Shown here in pieces: positions 25,988 to 36,528 of a stretch of DNA of 64,000 bases. The notes below the pieces were generated by a model. That model was given only the letters and a program-made list of their open reading frames with translations, was not told the origin of the DNA and ran no database searches. The position numbers and the translations under genes were made by a program. Position 1 is the stretch's first letter. Each line of letters opens with the position of its first letter. Location of the stretch: the NCBI RefSeq assembly GCF_902499115.1, contig NZ_CABVPN010000001.1, positions 1-64,000 of the forward strand. Reading direction: 5' to 3'. The stretch is from Burkholderia diffusa (lineage in GTDB: Bacteria; Pseudomonadota; Gammaproteobacteria; Burkholderiales; Burkholderiaceae).

Positions 25988-26899
25988 ATGACTTTCGATC
26001 TCCGGCAATTGCGGGCATTCACGACCATCGTCGCGTGCGGCAGCCTCGGCCGCGCGGCCGACGCGCTGCACGTGACCCAGCCGGCGCTGAGCCGGATCCT
26101 GAAGCGGCTCGAGGACCAGGTCGGCGCGCCCCTGTTCGAGCGCCATTCGAAAGGCGTGCAGTTGACGGCGTTCGGCGAGGCGCTGCTGCCGCACGCGACG
26201 CTGCTCCAGCACGAGGCCGAGCATGCGCGCGAGGAGCTCGACGCGATGCGCGGCTTCGCGAAGGGCACGATCAAGGTCGGCGCGGTGGGCAGCATCGCGA
26301 GCCTCGTGCTGCCGGTCGCGGTCGGCCGCGTGCTCGACCGCTGGCCGAACCTGCGTGTCGAGATTCTCGAAGGCGTGTGGGATCGGCTCGCGGAAGGGCT
26401 GAACAAGCATGAGATCGATCTCGCGCTGTCCGCGCACGGGCCCGACACCGACGAGATCGTCGCGATTCCCGAGTGCCGCTGGGAAGATCGCAGCCATATC
26501 GTTGCGGCGCCGCACCATCCGCTGCGCGCGCTCGGCCGCGCGCCGACGCTCGCCGACACGCTGCACGCGCGCTGGGCGATTCCGCCGCGCGGCACCGCGC
26601 CGTTCGACCACATGCGCGCAACCTTCGACGCGCACGGGCTTGCCCTGCCCGACATCGCGGTCGAGACACGCTCGGTCACGACGCTGAAGAGCCTCGTCGC
26701 GCATGCGGGCTTCCTGAGCTGGATGGCCGAACCGATGTACGGCGCCGAACAGCGCGCCGGCACAATCGACACGCTGCCGGTGCGCGAGGTCGTCGCGGTG
26801 CGCACGCTCACCGCGTTCCGGCGCCGCCACGGGATCCTGCCGGGGCCGGCCGGCAAGCTGCTCGACGAACTCGTCGCGCTCACACGCGAAGGCCGCTGA
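25988..26899 (+). CDS. LysR-family regulator of the benzoylformate cluster
   Basis: 303-aa LysR regulator. The N-terminal HTH (about 3-62) reads LRQLRAFTTIVACGSLGRAA then VTQPALSRILKRLE and FERHSKGVQLTAFG. The co-inducer domain runs about 90-295. Divergent orientation from mdlC and a dyad in the gap argue that it controls the aromatic cluster, with an aromatic 2-oxo or 2-hydroxy acid as likely inducer. ATG 25988 lies at the natural start of the HTH; a very long open frame upstream is a GC artefact. Confidence 0.9.
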   Translation: MTFDLRQLRAFTTIVACGSLGRAADALHVTQPALSRILKRLEDQVGAPLFERHSKGVQLTAFGEALLPHATLLQHEAEHAREELDAMRGFAKGTIKVGAVGSIASLVLPVAVGRVLDRWPNLRVEILEGVWDRLAEGLNKHEIDLALSAHGPDTDEIVAIPECRWEDRSHIVAAPHHPLRALGRAPTLADTLHARWAIPPRGTAPFDHMRATFDAHGLALPDIAVETRSVTTLKSLVAHAGFLSWMAEPMYGAEQRAGTIDTLPVREVVAVRTLTAFRRRHGILPGPAGKLLDELVALTREGR

Positions 26900-26978
26900 T
26901 ACCGCTCCCCTTTCGCGCCGCGCGCGCCGCCGCAGCGCACCATCGAAATGCCGTGTCCCGCCTTGACTTTCGTTCGCC

Positions 26979-27022
26979 CGAATACGATCATTCGCTCACA
27001 CGAAGAGCAAATGATCGTATTC
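26979..27022. promoter_or_regulatory. 13-bp inverted repeat operator upstream of dalD
   Basis: GAATACGATCATT (26980-26992) is exactly mirrored by AATGATCGTATTC (27010-27022), with a 17-bp spacer, ending 34 bp before dalD. The left half read on the minus strand (CGAATGATCGTATTCG, 26979-26994) matches 14 of 16 bases of a site in front of the polyol transport operon at 39758-39773. The SorC regulator encoded downstream is the obvious candidate binder. Confidence 0.75.
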
Positions 27023-27056
27023 AACAGGAAAGACTGGCACGAACAGGAGACACCGG

Positions 27057-28451
27057 ATGAGCGAATCGTCCTCCGCCCGCGCGCCCGTGCTGCTGCACAT
27101 CGGCGCGGGCTCTTTCCACCGCGCGCACCAGGCGTGGTATCTGCATCGCGTGAACGCGGCCGTGCCGGCCGACGAACGCTGGTCGCTGACCGTCGGCAAC
27201 ATCCGCGACGACATGCGCGCGACGATGGACGCGCTCGCCGCGCAGCACGGCGAATACACGCTCGAGACCGTCACGCCGCAGGGCGAGCGCGCATACGAGA
27301 CGGTCCGCGCGATCTCGCGCGTGCTGCCGTGGTCGATCGACCTCGCCGCGCTGATCGACGCCGGCGCCGACCCGGCATGCCGGATCGTGTCGTTCACCGT
27401 GACCGAAGGCGGCTACTACCTCGACGAACACAACCGGCTCGACCTCGCGAACGCCGATCTCGCGGCCGACCTGCAGGGCGCGCGCACGACGCTGTACGGC
27501 GCGCTCGCGGCGCTGCTTGCCGAGCGCGTGAAGCGCGGCGCGGGCCCGCTCACGCTGCAGAGCTGCGACAACCTGCGCAACAACGGCGCGCGCTTTCGCG
27601 CGGGCATGCGCGAATTCCTCGAACGGCGCGGCGAGGACGGCCTGCTCGCGTGGTTCGATGCGCACGTCGCGACGCCGAGTGCGATGGTCGACCGCATCAC
27701 GCCGCGCCCGACCGCCGACGTGCGCGAGCGCGTGCGCGCGGCCACCGGCGTCGACGACGCATGCCCGGTGATGGGCGAATCGTTCATCCAGTGGGTGATC
27801 GAGGACCGCTTCGCGGCCGGCCGGCCGCGCTGGGAGCTGGCCGGCGCGGAGCTGGTGGACGACGTGCACCCGTACGAGGAAGCGAAGATCCGCATCCTCA
27901 ACGCGACGCACAGTTGCATCGCGTGGGCCGGCACGCTCGCGGGCTACACATACATCCACGAGGGCACGCACGACGCGGCGATCCGCCGGTTCGCGCACGA
28001 CTACGTGACGCAGGACGTGATCCCGTGTCTCAGCCCGAGCCCGCTCGATCTCGAACGCTACCGCGACGTCGTGCTCGAACGCTTCGGCAACCCGTACGTG
28101 CTCGACACGAACCAGCGCGTCGCGGCCGACGGCTTCTCGAAGATTCCCGGCTTCATCGCGCCGACGTTCGTCGAATCGCTCGCACGCGGCGCGGCGCCGG
28201 TCGCCACCGCCGTGTTGCCGGCGCTGTTCCTGCGCTTTCTCGAACGCTGGGCGCGAGGCTTGCTGCCGTATGCGTACCAGGACGGCGTGATGGACGACGG
28301 TGCCGCGCGCGCGATCGTCGAAGCCGACGACCCGGTCGTCGCGCTGTGCGCAAGCCGCGCGCTGTGGGGCTCGCTCGCCGGCAACGCGGCGCTGTTCGAA
28401 GCACTGCGCGCCGGGCTCGCCCGCGTCGACGCATGGCTCGCGCAGCGCTGA
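27057..28451 (+). CDS. dalD: D-arabinitol 4-dehydrogenase
   Basis: 464-aa long-chain polyol dehydrogenase of the mannitol dehydrogenase family. The NAD-binding start HIGAGSFHRAHQAWYLHR and the catalytic KIRILNATHSCIAWAG motif (Lys near residue 278) are both present. Similarity to DalD and coupling to xylulokinase indicate oxidation of D-arabinitol to D-xylulose, though mannitol could also be used. ATG 27057 is preceded by an AGGAGA ribosome-binding site. It is first in dalD-xylB-sorC, behind a 13-bp inverted repeat. Confidence 0.9.
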   Translation: MSESSSARAPVLLHIGAGSFHRAHQAWYLHRVNAAVPADERWSLTVGNIRDDMRATMDALAAQHGEYTLETVTPQGERAYETVRAISRVLPWSIDLAALIDAGADPACRIVSFTVTEGGYYLDEHNRLDLANADLAADLQGARTTLYGALAALLAERVKRGAGPLTLQSCDNLRNNGARFRAGMREFLERRGEDGLLAWFDAHVATPSAMVDRITPRPTADVRERVRAATGVDDACPVMGESFIQWVIEDRFAAGRPRWELAGAELVDDVHPYEEAKIRILNATHSCIAWAGTLAGYTYIHEGTHDAAIRRFAHDYVTQDVIPCLSPSPLDLERYRDVVLERFGNPYVLDTNQRVAADGFSKIPGFIAPTFVESLARGAAPVATAVLPALFLRFLERWARGLLPYAYQDGVMDDGAARAIVEADDPVVALCASRALWGSLAGNAALFEALRAGLARVDAWLAQR

Positions 28452-28552
28452 AGCGGGACGGCCCGTGGCCGCGCATCCGGGCGAACCTGCGTTGGCAGGT
28501 GCGCATGCGTGCGGCTAAAGTAGCGGCTCCCCACTGACGGAACGGATCGCTC

Positions 28553-30034
28553 ATGTATCTCGGCATCGACCTCGGCACCTCGGAAGTGAAGGTGCTGCTG
28601 CTTGCCCCGGACGGTACGGTGGTCGGCACCGCGGGCACGCCGTTCAGCGTGTCGCGGCCGCACCCGCGCTGGGCGGAACAGCATCCGGAGGACTGGTGGC
28701 GAGGCACGCTCGCCGCGCTCGCGGCGCTGCGCGAACGGCATCCGCAGGCATTCGCGCAGGTGCGCGGGATCGGCCTGTCGGGCCAGATGCACGGCGCGGT
28801 GCTGCTCGGCCGCGACGACCGCGTGCTGCGCCCCGCGATCCTGTGGAACGACATGCGCAGCGCCGACGAATGCGCGCTGCTCACCGAACGCGCCCCCGAT
28901 CTGCATGCACTGGCCGGCAACCTGGCGATGCCCGGCTTCACCGCGCCGAAACTGCTGTGGGTCGCGAAGCACGAGCCCGACGTGTTCGCGGCGACCGCGT
29001 GCGTGCTGATGCCGAAGGACTACCTGCGTTTCCGTCTGACCGGCGCGAAGGTGTCCGACCCGTCCGACGCGGCCGGCACGCTGTGGCTCGACGTCGCGCG
29101 CCGCGACTGGTCCGACGCGCTGCTCGCCGCGTGCGACATGACGCGCGGGCAGATGCCGCGCATCGTGGAAGGCAACGCGCCGTCCGGCACGCTGCGCGCG
29201 GATCTCGCGCGCGAGCTTGGGCTGTCGGAGGCCGTCGTGGTGGCAGGCGGCGGCGGCGACAACGCGACCAGCGCGCTCGGCATCGGCGCGATCCACGCGG
29301 GCGACGGCTTCGTGTCGCTCGGCACGTCGGGCGTGCTGAGCGTGGTCGGCGACCGCTTCATGCCGAACTCCGCATCGGCCGTGCATGCGTTCTGCCACGC
29401 GATTCCCGATCGCTGGCAACTGATGAGCGTCGTGCTGTCGGCCGCGAGCTGCCTGCGCTGGGTCTGCAAGCTGACGGGCACGGACGAGCCGGCGCTGCTC
29501 GCCGAAATCGAGGCGCTCGACGCGGACGCGCTCGCGACGGCGCCGCTGTTCCTGCCCTACCTGTCCGGCGAACGCACGCCGCACAACGATCCTTATGCGC
29601 AGGGCGTGTTCTTCGGGATGACGCATGCGACCGAACGCGCGCACCTCGGCTACGCGGTGCTCGAAGGCGTGACGCTCGGCCTCGCGGACGGCCTCGACGC
29701 GCTGCATGCGGCCGGCGTCGAAACCGACCGTCTGTCGCTGATCGGCGGCGGCGCGCGCAGCGCGTTCTGGGCGCAGCTGATCGCCGATGCACTGAACGTA
29801 CGCACGTGCCAGCATGGTGGCGGTGAAACCGGTGCGGCGCTCGGCGCCGCACGCCTGGGCTGGCTCGCCGTCGGCGGCGATCCGCATGCCGTGCTGACCA
29901 AGCCGCCGGTGCGCGCCGAATACGCGCCCGATGCCGGCCGTCATACGCTGCTGCGCGAGCGCCTCGACGCGTTCCGCGCGCTGTATCGCCACGTGCGCCC
30001 GCTTTACGAACCGTCGCGCGCGCGGCTCGCGTAA
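28553..30034 (+). CDS. xylB: Xylulokinase
   Basis: 493-aa FGGY-family sugar kinase that phosphorylates D-xylulose for entry into the pentose phosphate pathway. N-terminal ATPase fold GIDLGTSEVKVLLL, substrate motif LSGQMHGAVLL with the xylulokinase-typical MHG, LWNDMRS, and C-terminal GGGARSAFWAQLIAD are diagnostic. It follows dalD by 101 bp, so product and substrate (xylulose) link the two. The ribosome-binding site is weak. Confidence 0.95.
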   Translation: MYLGIDLGTSEVKVLLLAPDGTVVGTAGTPFSVSRPHPRWAEQHPEDWWRGTLAALAALRERHPQAFAQVRGIGLSGQMHGAVLLGRDDRVLRPAILWNDMRSADECALLTERAPDLHALAGNLAMPGFTAPKLLWVAKHEPDVFAATACVLMPKDYLRFRLTGAKVSDPSDAAGTLWLDVARRDWSDALLAACDMTRGQMPRIVEGNAPSGTLRADLARELGLSEAVVVAGGGGDNATSALGIGAIHAGDGFVSLGTSGVLSVVGDRFMPNSASAVHAFCHAIPDRWQLMSVVLSAASCLRWVCKLTGTDEPALLAEIEALDADALATAPLFLPYLSGERTPHNDPYAQGVFFGMTHATERAHLGYAVLEGVTLGLADGLDALHAAGVETDRLSLIGGGARSAFWAQLIADALNVRTCQHGGGETGAALGAARLGWLAVGGDPHAVLTKPPVRAEYAPDAGRHTLLRERLDAFRALYRHVRPLYEPSRARLA

Positions 30035-30137
30035 GCGGCGACGCGCAGCGGCCGTCGGCCGCTCACCCGGCATGCGTTACAGTGGATGCCCGTTGGGCCG
30101 CCCGACGGCCGGCCCAGATCCGAACCAAACCGCTATC

Positions 30138-31094
30138 GTGTCCAAGTCCTCAGAAAAACTCGATCTCGCCACGCGTGCCGCGTGGCTCTACTACGTCGCG
30201 GGCGACACGCAGAACGAAATCGCCGAGAAGCTGCAGGTGTCGCGCCCGGTCGCGCAGCGCCTCGTCGCGTTCGCGGTCGAGAAAAATCTGATCCGCGTGC
30301 GCGTCGATCATCAGCTCGCCGACTGTCTCGACCTCGGCGCGCAGCTGTCGAAGCGCTACGGGCTCGCGATGTGCGAAGTCGTGCCCGTCGATGCCGACGC
30401 GCCGGAAGCGATCGACCGCAAGCTCGCAGTCGCCGGCGCGCAGGTGATGGAGCGCTACCTGAACGAGACGCGACCGATGGTGATCGCCGTCAGCAGCGGC
30501 CGGACGCTGAAGGCCGTGGTCGCGCAGATCGCGCAGATCGAGCGGCCGCAGCACCGGCTCGTGTCGATGGTCGGCGCGATCGCGGCCGACGGTTCGTCGA
30601 ACCGCTACGACGTCGCGCAGTACATTTCCGAAAAAACCGGCGGCAAGCACTTCCTGCTGCCCGCGCCGCTGTTCGCCGACAGCGACGCCGAGCGCGCGCA
30701 ATGGTGCAATCATCGGCTGTACCGGATCGTCGACGCGCTGTCGGCGCAGGCCGACGTCGCGTTCGTCGGGATCGGCAACATCGGCCCGCACTGCCCGCTC
30801 TACGAGGACGGCTTCATCACCGAACAGGAACGCGACGAGATGACCGCGCGCGGCGCGGTGGCCGAACTGCTCGGCGTGCCGATCGATGCGCAGGGCAAGC
30901 TGGTCGACGTGTCGACCAGCGCGCGCGTCACGAGCGTCGCGCTCGACACGCCGCCGAAGCGCCCGACGATCGCGTTCGCCGGCGGCCCGAAGAAGCGCGA
31001 CGCCGTGATCGCCGCGTTGCGCGGCGGCTGGCTGTCGGGGCTCGTCACCGACGAGACCTGCGCGCGCGCCGCGCTCGACGCGAAGGCGGACTGA
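30138..31094 (+). CDS. SorC-family sugar-responsive regulator
   Basis: 318-aa regulator. The N-terminal HTH (about 10-55, AAWLYYVAGDTQNEIAEKLQVSRP then VAQRLVAFAVE) is followed by a SorC/DeoR-type sugar-phosphate-binding domain with VIAVSSGRTLKAVV, GIGNIG and AGGPKKRDAVIAAL. The start is taken as GTG 30138 (VSKSSEKLD), because the HTH begins just after it; an upstream ATG at 30072 is less likely. As the last gene of dalD-xylB-sorC it probably controls this operon and, through a near-identical promoter site, the facing polyol transport operon. Confidence 0.88.
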   Translation: MSKSSEKLDLATRAAWLYYVAGDTQNEIAEKLQVSRPVAQRLVAFAVEKNLIRVRVDHQLADCLDLGAQLSKRYGLAMCEVVPVDADAPEAIDRKLAVAGAQVMERYLNETRPMVIAVSSGRTLKAVVAQIAQIERPQHRLVSMVGAIAADGSSNRYDVAQYISEKTGGKHFLLPAPLFADSDAERAQWCNHRLYRIVDALSAQADVAFVGIGNIGPHCPLYEDGFITEQERDEMTARGAVAELLGVPIDAQGKLVDVSTSARVTSVALDTPPKRPTIAFAGGPKKRDAVIAALRGGWLSGLVTDETCARAALDAKAD

Positions 31095-31117
31095 CGCCGC
31101 AGTCGAACATTCAGGCC

Positions 31118-31308
31118 GCGCGCGGCGCCGGAAACGCATGCCTGCCCGAATTCTTCGTGCGCAGTTTGACGACGGCGCGCTGCGCGCGGTGCTCGACGAA
31201 CACGTCGCGAGCCGCACGCCGTTCTACGCGCTGTGGCCGTCAGGCCGCCATCCGACGCCGAAGCTGCGCGCATTCGTCGATTACATGGCCGCGCACCTGC
31301 ACCTCTGA
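31118..31308 (+). pseudogene. Remnant of a LysR-type regulator C-terminus
   Basis: A 56-codon frame (ATG 31138 to TGA 31308) encodes QFDDGALRAVLDEHVASRTPFYALWPSGRHPTPKLRAFVDYMAAH-like sequence, which matches the last 50 residues of LysR effector domains. Just upstream, in another frame, CLPEFFVR continues the same homology, so a frameshift separates the two. No HTH or rest of the effector domain is present between sorC and this point. It is a decayed 3' tail, probably left by a deletion next to sorC. Confidence 0.75.
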
Positions 31309-31321
31309 CCGAAGTCGACCG

Positions 31322-32431
<1,110 letters not shown>

Positions 32432-32490
32432 GATCTGTCTCCGTTCGTTCGTGATGCGCCGCGTTCGACGCGGCGCGCAATCTTGCCAGG

Positions 32491-33219
32491 TTAGTTCGGC
32501 AGCACGGCACCCGTCGCCTGCCAGCGCGCGACGTAGCCGGGCAGCTCGTGCATGTCGTCGAATACGTGACGCGCGCCGATCCCGCGCAGCGCGTCGATCT
32601 GCGCGGCCGACGCATGCCCGCCGCCGATGAAGCCGAGCACGGTCATGCCGGCCGCGGCGGCCGCGGTGATGCCGGTCACGCTGTCCTCGACGACGAGGCA
32701 TTGCGCGGGCACCGCGCCGAGCGCGTGTGCGGCCGCGAGATACACGTCGGGCGCGGGCTTCGGCCTGGCGACGGCGTCCGCGCAGAACAGCCGGTCGCCG
32801 AAGAAGCGCGCGAGGCCGGTGCGGGTGAGCGCCGCCTCGACGTATGCGCGGTAGCTGTTGCTCGCGCATGCCGTCGTCAGACCGATCGCGGCGAGTGCCG
32901 CATCGATGCCGTCGACCATCGGCGCGTTGACGGCCGCCGCCTCGACCGCGCGGCGGATCGCGTCGACGTCGCCCGCCGTCAGCGTGCGGCCGACCGCCTC
33001 GCTCGCGCCGGCCAGCACGCGCTCGATGCGCAGCCCGAGCAGCGGCATCACGGCCGGCCGCGCGTCGACGCCCGGCCAGCGCGCGTCCAGCTCGCGCACG
33101 ATCACGTCGGCGGCGACGGCCTCGCTGTCGATCAGCACGCCGTCGCAATCGCAGATCAGCACGTTCATCCCGTGGCCGACCGCGCCTTTTCCGCCCATGC
33201 CTTCGCCGGCCGCGCTCAT
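32491..33219 (-). CDS. HAD-family phosphatase/phosphoglucomutase-like protein in the polyol operon
   Basis: 242-aa haloacid dehalogenase-type hydrolase. HAD motif I is CDCDGVLIDSE (near residue 25), motif II SNS (TACASNSYRAY), motif III lysine RPKPAPDVYL, motif IV VVEDSVTGITAA. The protein belongs to the beta-phosphoglucomutase-like group acting on sugar phosphates. ATG 33219 overlaps the permease stop (ATGA); an internal ATG at 33168 would remove 17 residues. Its place between permease and ATPase genes suggests dephosphorylation of a polyol or ketose phosphate, but the substrate is unknown. Confidence 0.87.
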   Translation of the reverse strand: MSAAGEGMGGKGAVGHGMNVLICDCDGVLIDSEAVAADVIVRELDARWPGVDARPAVMPLLGLRIERVLAGASEAVGRTLTAGDVDAIRRAVEAAAVNAPMVDGIDAALAAIGLTTACASNSYRAYVEAALTRTGLARFFGDRLFCADAVARPKPAPDVYLAAAHALGAVPAQCLVVEDSVTGITAAAAAGMTVLGFIGGGHASAAQIDALRGIGARHVFDDMHELPGYVARWQATGAVLPN

Positions 33220-34067
33220 TTGACCGCCCCGAACGTGAGCCCGCGCACGAGCTGCTTCTGCGACAGCCAGCCGACGATCAGGATCGGCGCGACGGCCAGC
33301 AACGAAGCTGCGGACAGCTTCGCCCAGAACAGCCCCTCCGGACTCGAGTACGACGCGATGAACACGGTCAGCGGCGCGGCGTTCGAGCTCGACAGGTTGA
33401 TGCTCCAGAACGCCTCGTTCCACGACAGGATCACGAGCAGGAGCGAGGTGGACGCGAGACCCGGCAGCGCCATCGGCATCAGCAGGTAGACGATCTCCTG
33501 CCACGTCGACGCGCCGTCGATGCGCCCCGCTTCGAGGATGTCCTTGGGGATTTCGTTGAAGTACGTGAAGGTCATCCAGACCGCGATCGGCAGGTTGATC
33601 AGCGTGTAGACGATCACCAGGCCCGACACGGTATCGAGCAGCCCCGCGTTCTTCCACAGCAGGTAGATCGGCACGAGCACGCCGACCGACGGCATCATCT
33701 TCGTCGACAGCATCCACAGCAGCACCTTCTGCGTGCGGTGGTTCGGGAAGAACGCCATCGCGTAGGCCGCCGGCACCGCGAACAGCAGCGAGATCACCGT
33801 GACGCCAGCCGAAATCAGCACCGAATTCCACGCGAACGCGAAGTAGTTGCTGCGCGCGAACACCTCGCGGAAGCTGTCGAGCGTCGGCATGAAGAACAGC
33901 GTCGACGCATACGCCTGCTGCTCGGTCTTGAATGCGGTGATCGCCATCCAGAAGATCGGGAAGAACAGCAGCAGCGCGAGCAGCCATGCGAGCGTGCCGG
34001 GCAGCGCGCGCCGCACGCGGTCGAACGGGGCCGGCGCGCGCCGGCCTTCGAAGGTCAGGTCGCTCAT
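33216..34067 (-). CDS. smoG: Polyol ABC transporter permease (SmoG/MtlG type)
   Basis: 283-aa inner-membrane permease with six predicted helices (LLALLLFFPIFWMAITAF, the core SVLISAGVTVISLLFAVPAAYAMAF and so on). The EAA loop, which contacts the ATPase, is EAGRIDGASTWQEIVYLLMPM. It matches the second permease of CUT1 sorbitol/mannitol importers. Start and stop both overlap neighbours by 4 bp (ATGA at 34064-34067 and 33216-33219), so translation is coupled along the operon. Confidence 0.92.
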   Translation of the reverse strand: MSDLTFEGRRAPAPFDRVRRALPGTLAWLLALLLFFPIFWMAITAFKTEQQAYASTLFFMPTLDSFREVFARSNYFAFAWNSVLISAGVTVISLLFAVPAAYAMAFFPNHRTQKVLLWMLSTKMMPSVGVLVPIYLLWKNAGLLDTVSGLVIVYTLINLPIAVWMTFTYFNEIPKDILEAGRIDGASTWQEIVYLLMPMALPGLASTSLLLVILSWNEAFWSINLSSSNAAPLTVFIASYSSPEGLFWAKLSAASLLAVAPILIVGWLSQKQLVRGLTFGAVK

Positions 34068-35011
34068 TTCTCGTACTCTCCCTTCAGGTTGCGCGCGAGC
34101 ATCCGCACCAGGAAGAACGACACGACGTTCGCAACCACGACGGCGATGATCCCGCCCGCGGATGCGAGGCCGACGTCGAACTGCTGCAGGCCAAGCGCAT
34201 AGATCAGGTACGACAGGTTGGTCGTCGCGTTGCCGGGGCCGCCGCCCGTCGTCGTGTAGATCTCCGCGAAGATCGACAGCAGGAAGATCGTCTCCATCAT
34301 CACGACCACGGCGATCGCGCGCTTCAGGTGCGGCAGCGTGATGTAGAAGAACATCGCGATCGGGCCCGCGCCGTCGATGCGCGCGGCTTCCTTCTGCTCC
34401 TGGTCGAGCGACTGGATCGCGGTGAACAGGATCAGGAACGCGAACGGCAGCCACTGCCAGGCGACGATGATGATCACGGCGGTGAGCGGGTAGTCGGCGA
34501 ACCAGTCGATCGGCGTCATCCCGAACGCACGCATCGCGTTCGCGACGAGCCCGTACACCGGATGAAGGATCATGTTCTTCCAGATCAACGCGGCGACCGT
34601 TGGCATCACGAAGAACGGCGCGATCACGAGCAGGCGCGCCACGCCCTGCCCGTAGAACTTGCGGTCGAACAGCACGGCCATCAGCACGCCGCCGACCACG
34701 GTGATCGCGAGCACAGCGCCGATCAGCACGAGCGTGTGCCAGATCGCGGGCAGGAACGACGGATCGGTCGCGAGGAAGCGGTAGTTGTCGAACCCGGCGA
34801 AGCCCTTCACGTCCGGGTTCAGCAGGTTGTAGCGCGAGAACGAATACCAGATCGTCATCGCGAGCGGGATCGACATCCACAGCAGCAGCACCGCGACGGA
34901 CGGTGACACCAGCCAGCTGGCGCCGCCGCGCGCGCGGCGCGGCGCGCCCGGCGGCGACGACGCATCGCCGACCGACGGCGCGTGGCTCAGGGGAAGACGC
35001 AAATGACGCAT
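34064..35011 (-). CDS. smoF: Polyol ABC transporter permease (SmoF/MtlF type)
   Basis: 315-aa permease with six predicted helices. The first lies at about 33-53, and the N-terminal 30 residues are a Pro/Arg/Gly-rich cytoplasmic extension. The EAA loop reads KEAARIDGAGPIAMFFYITLPHL. GGGPGNAT near the C-terminal third is typical of the first CUT1 permease. A GGAGGG ribosome-binding site precedes ATG 35011. It pairs with the next permease, whose ATG overlaps its stop. Confidence 0.92.
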   Translation of the reverse strand: MRHLRLPLSHAPSVGDASSPPGAPRRARGGASWLVSPSVAVLLLWMSIPLAMTIWYSFSRYNLLNPDVKGFAGFDNYRFLATDPSFLPAIWHTLVLIGAVLAITVVGGVLMAVLFDRKFYGQGVARLLVIAPFFVMPTVAALIWKNMILHPVYGLVANAMRAFGMTPIDWFADYPLTAVIIIVAWQWLPFAFLILFTAIQSLDQEQKEAARIDGAGPIAMFFYITLPHLKRAIAVVVMMETIFLLSIFAEIYTTTGGGPGNATTNLSYLIYALGLQQFDVGLASAGGIIAVVVANVVSFFLVRMLARNLKGEYEK

Positions 35012-35080
35012 GATCGGAGTCCCTCCGGTTGAGGCGCGGGCGCGAATGGCCGCCCGCCCTGTCTGCTTCGGCGACGTGCA

Positions 35081-35102
35081 CCGTGCGCGGCAGCGCGCAC
35101 GG
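35081..35102. promoter_or_regulatory. Stem-loop between binding-protein and permease genes
   Basis: CCGTGCGC (35081-35088) pairs with GCGCACGG (35095-35102) just after the stop of the binding-protein gene, inside a 102-bp gap. Hairpins at this place usually stabilise the binding-protein mRNA and lower expression of the downstream permeases. Confidence 0.5.
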
Positions 35103-35113
35103 CGGGGGCCGCG

Positions 35114-36439
<1,326 letters not shown>

Positions 36440-36528
36440 GGCATGTCTCCTGTGATTGTTCGAACTGTCGTCGGTGTTGCGTATTGCGTGTTGCTTGTTT
36501 CGTGTTGCCGTGTTTCCTTCGCGACCCG

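Noticed and set aside
24164..26899. 911-codon open frame covering mdlC in antisense and the LysR gene
   Set aside because: Only its last 303 codons (from 25988) show a known fold; the rest is an antisense shadow of mdlC caused by high GC.
28058..30073. 671-codon minus-strand open frame
   Set aside because: Antisense to xylB; no recognisable sequence, typical GC-driven frame.
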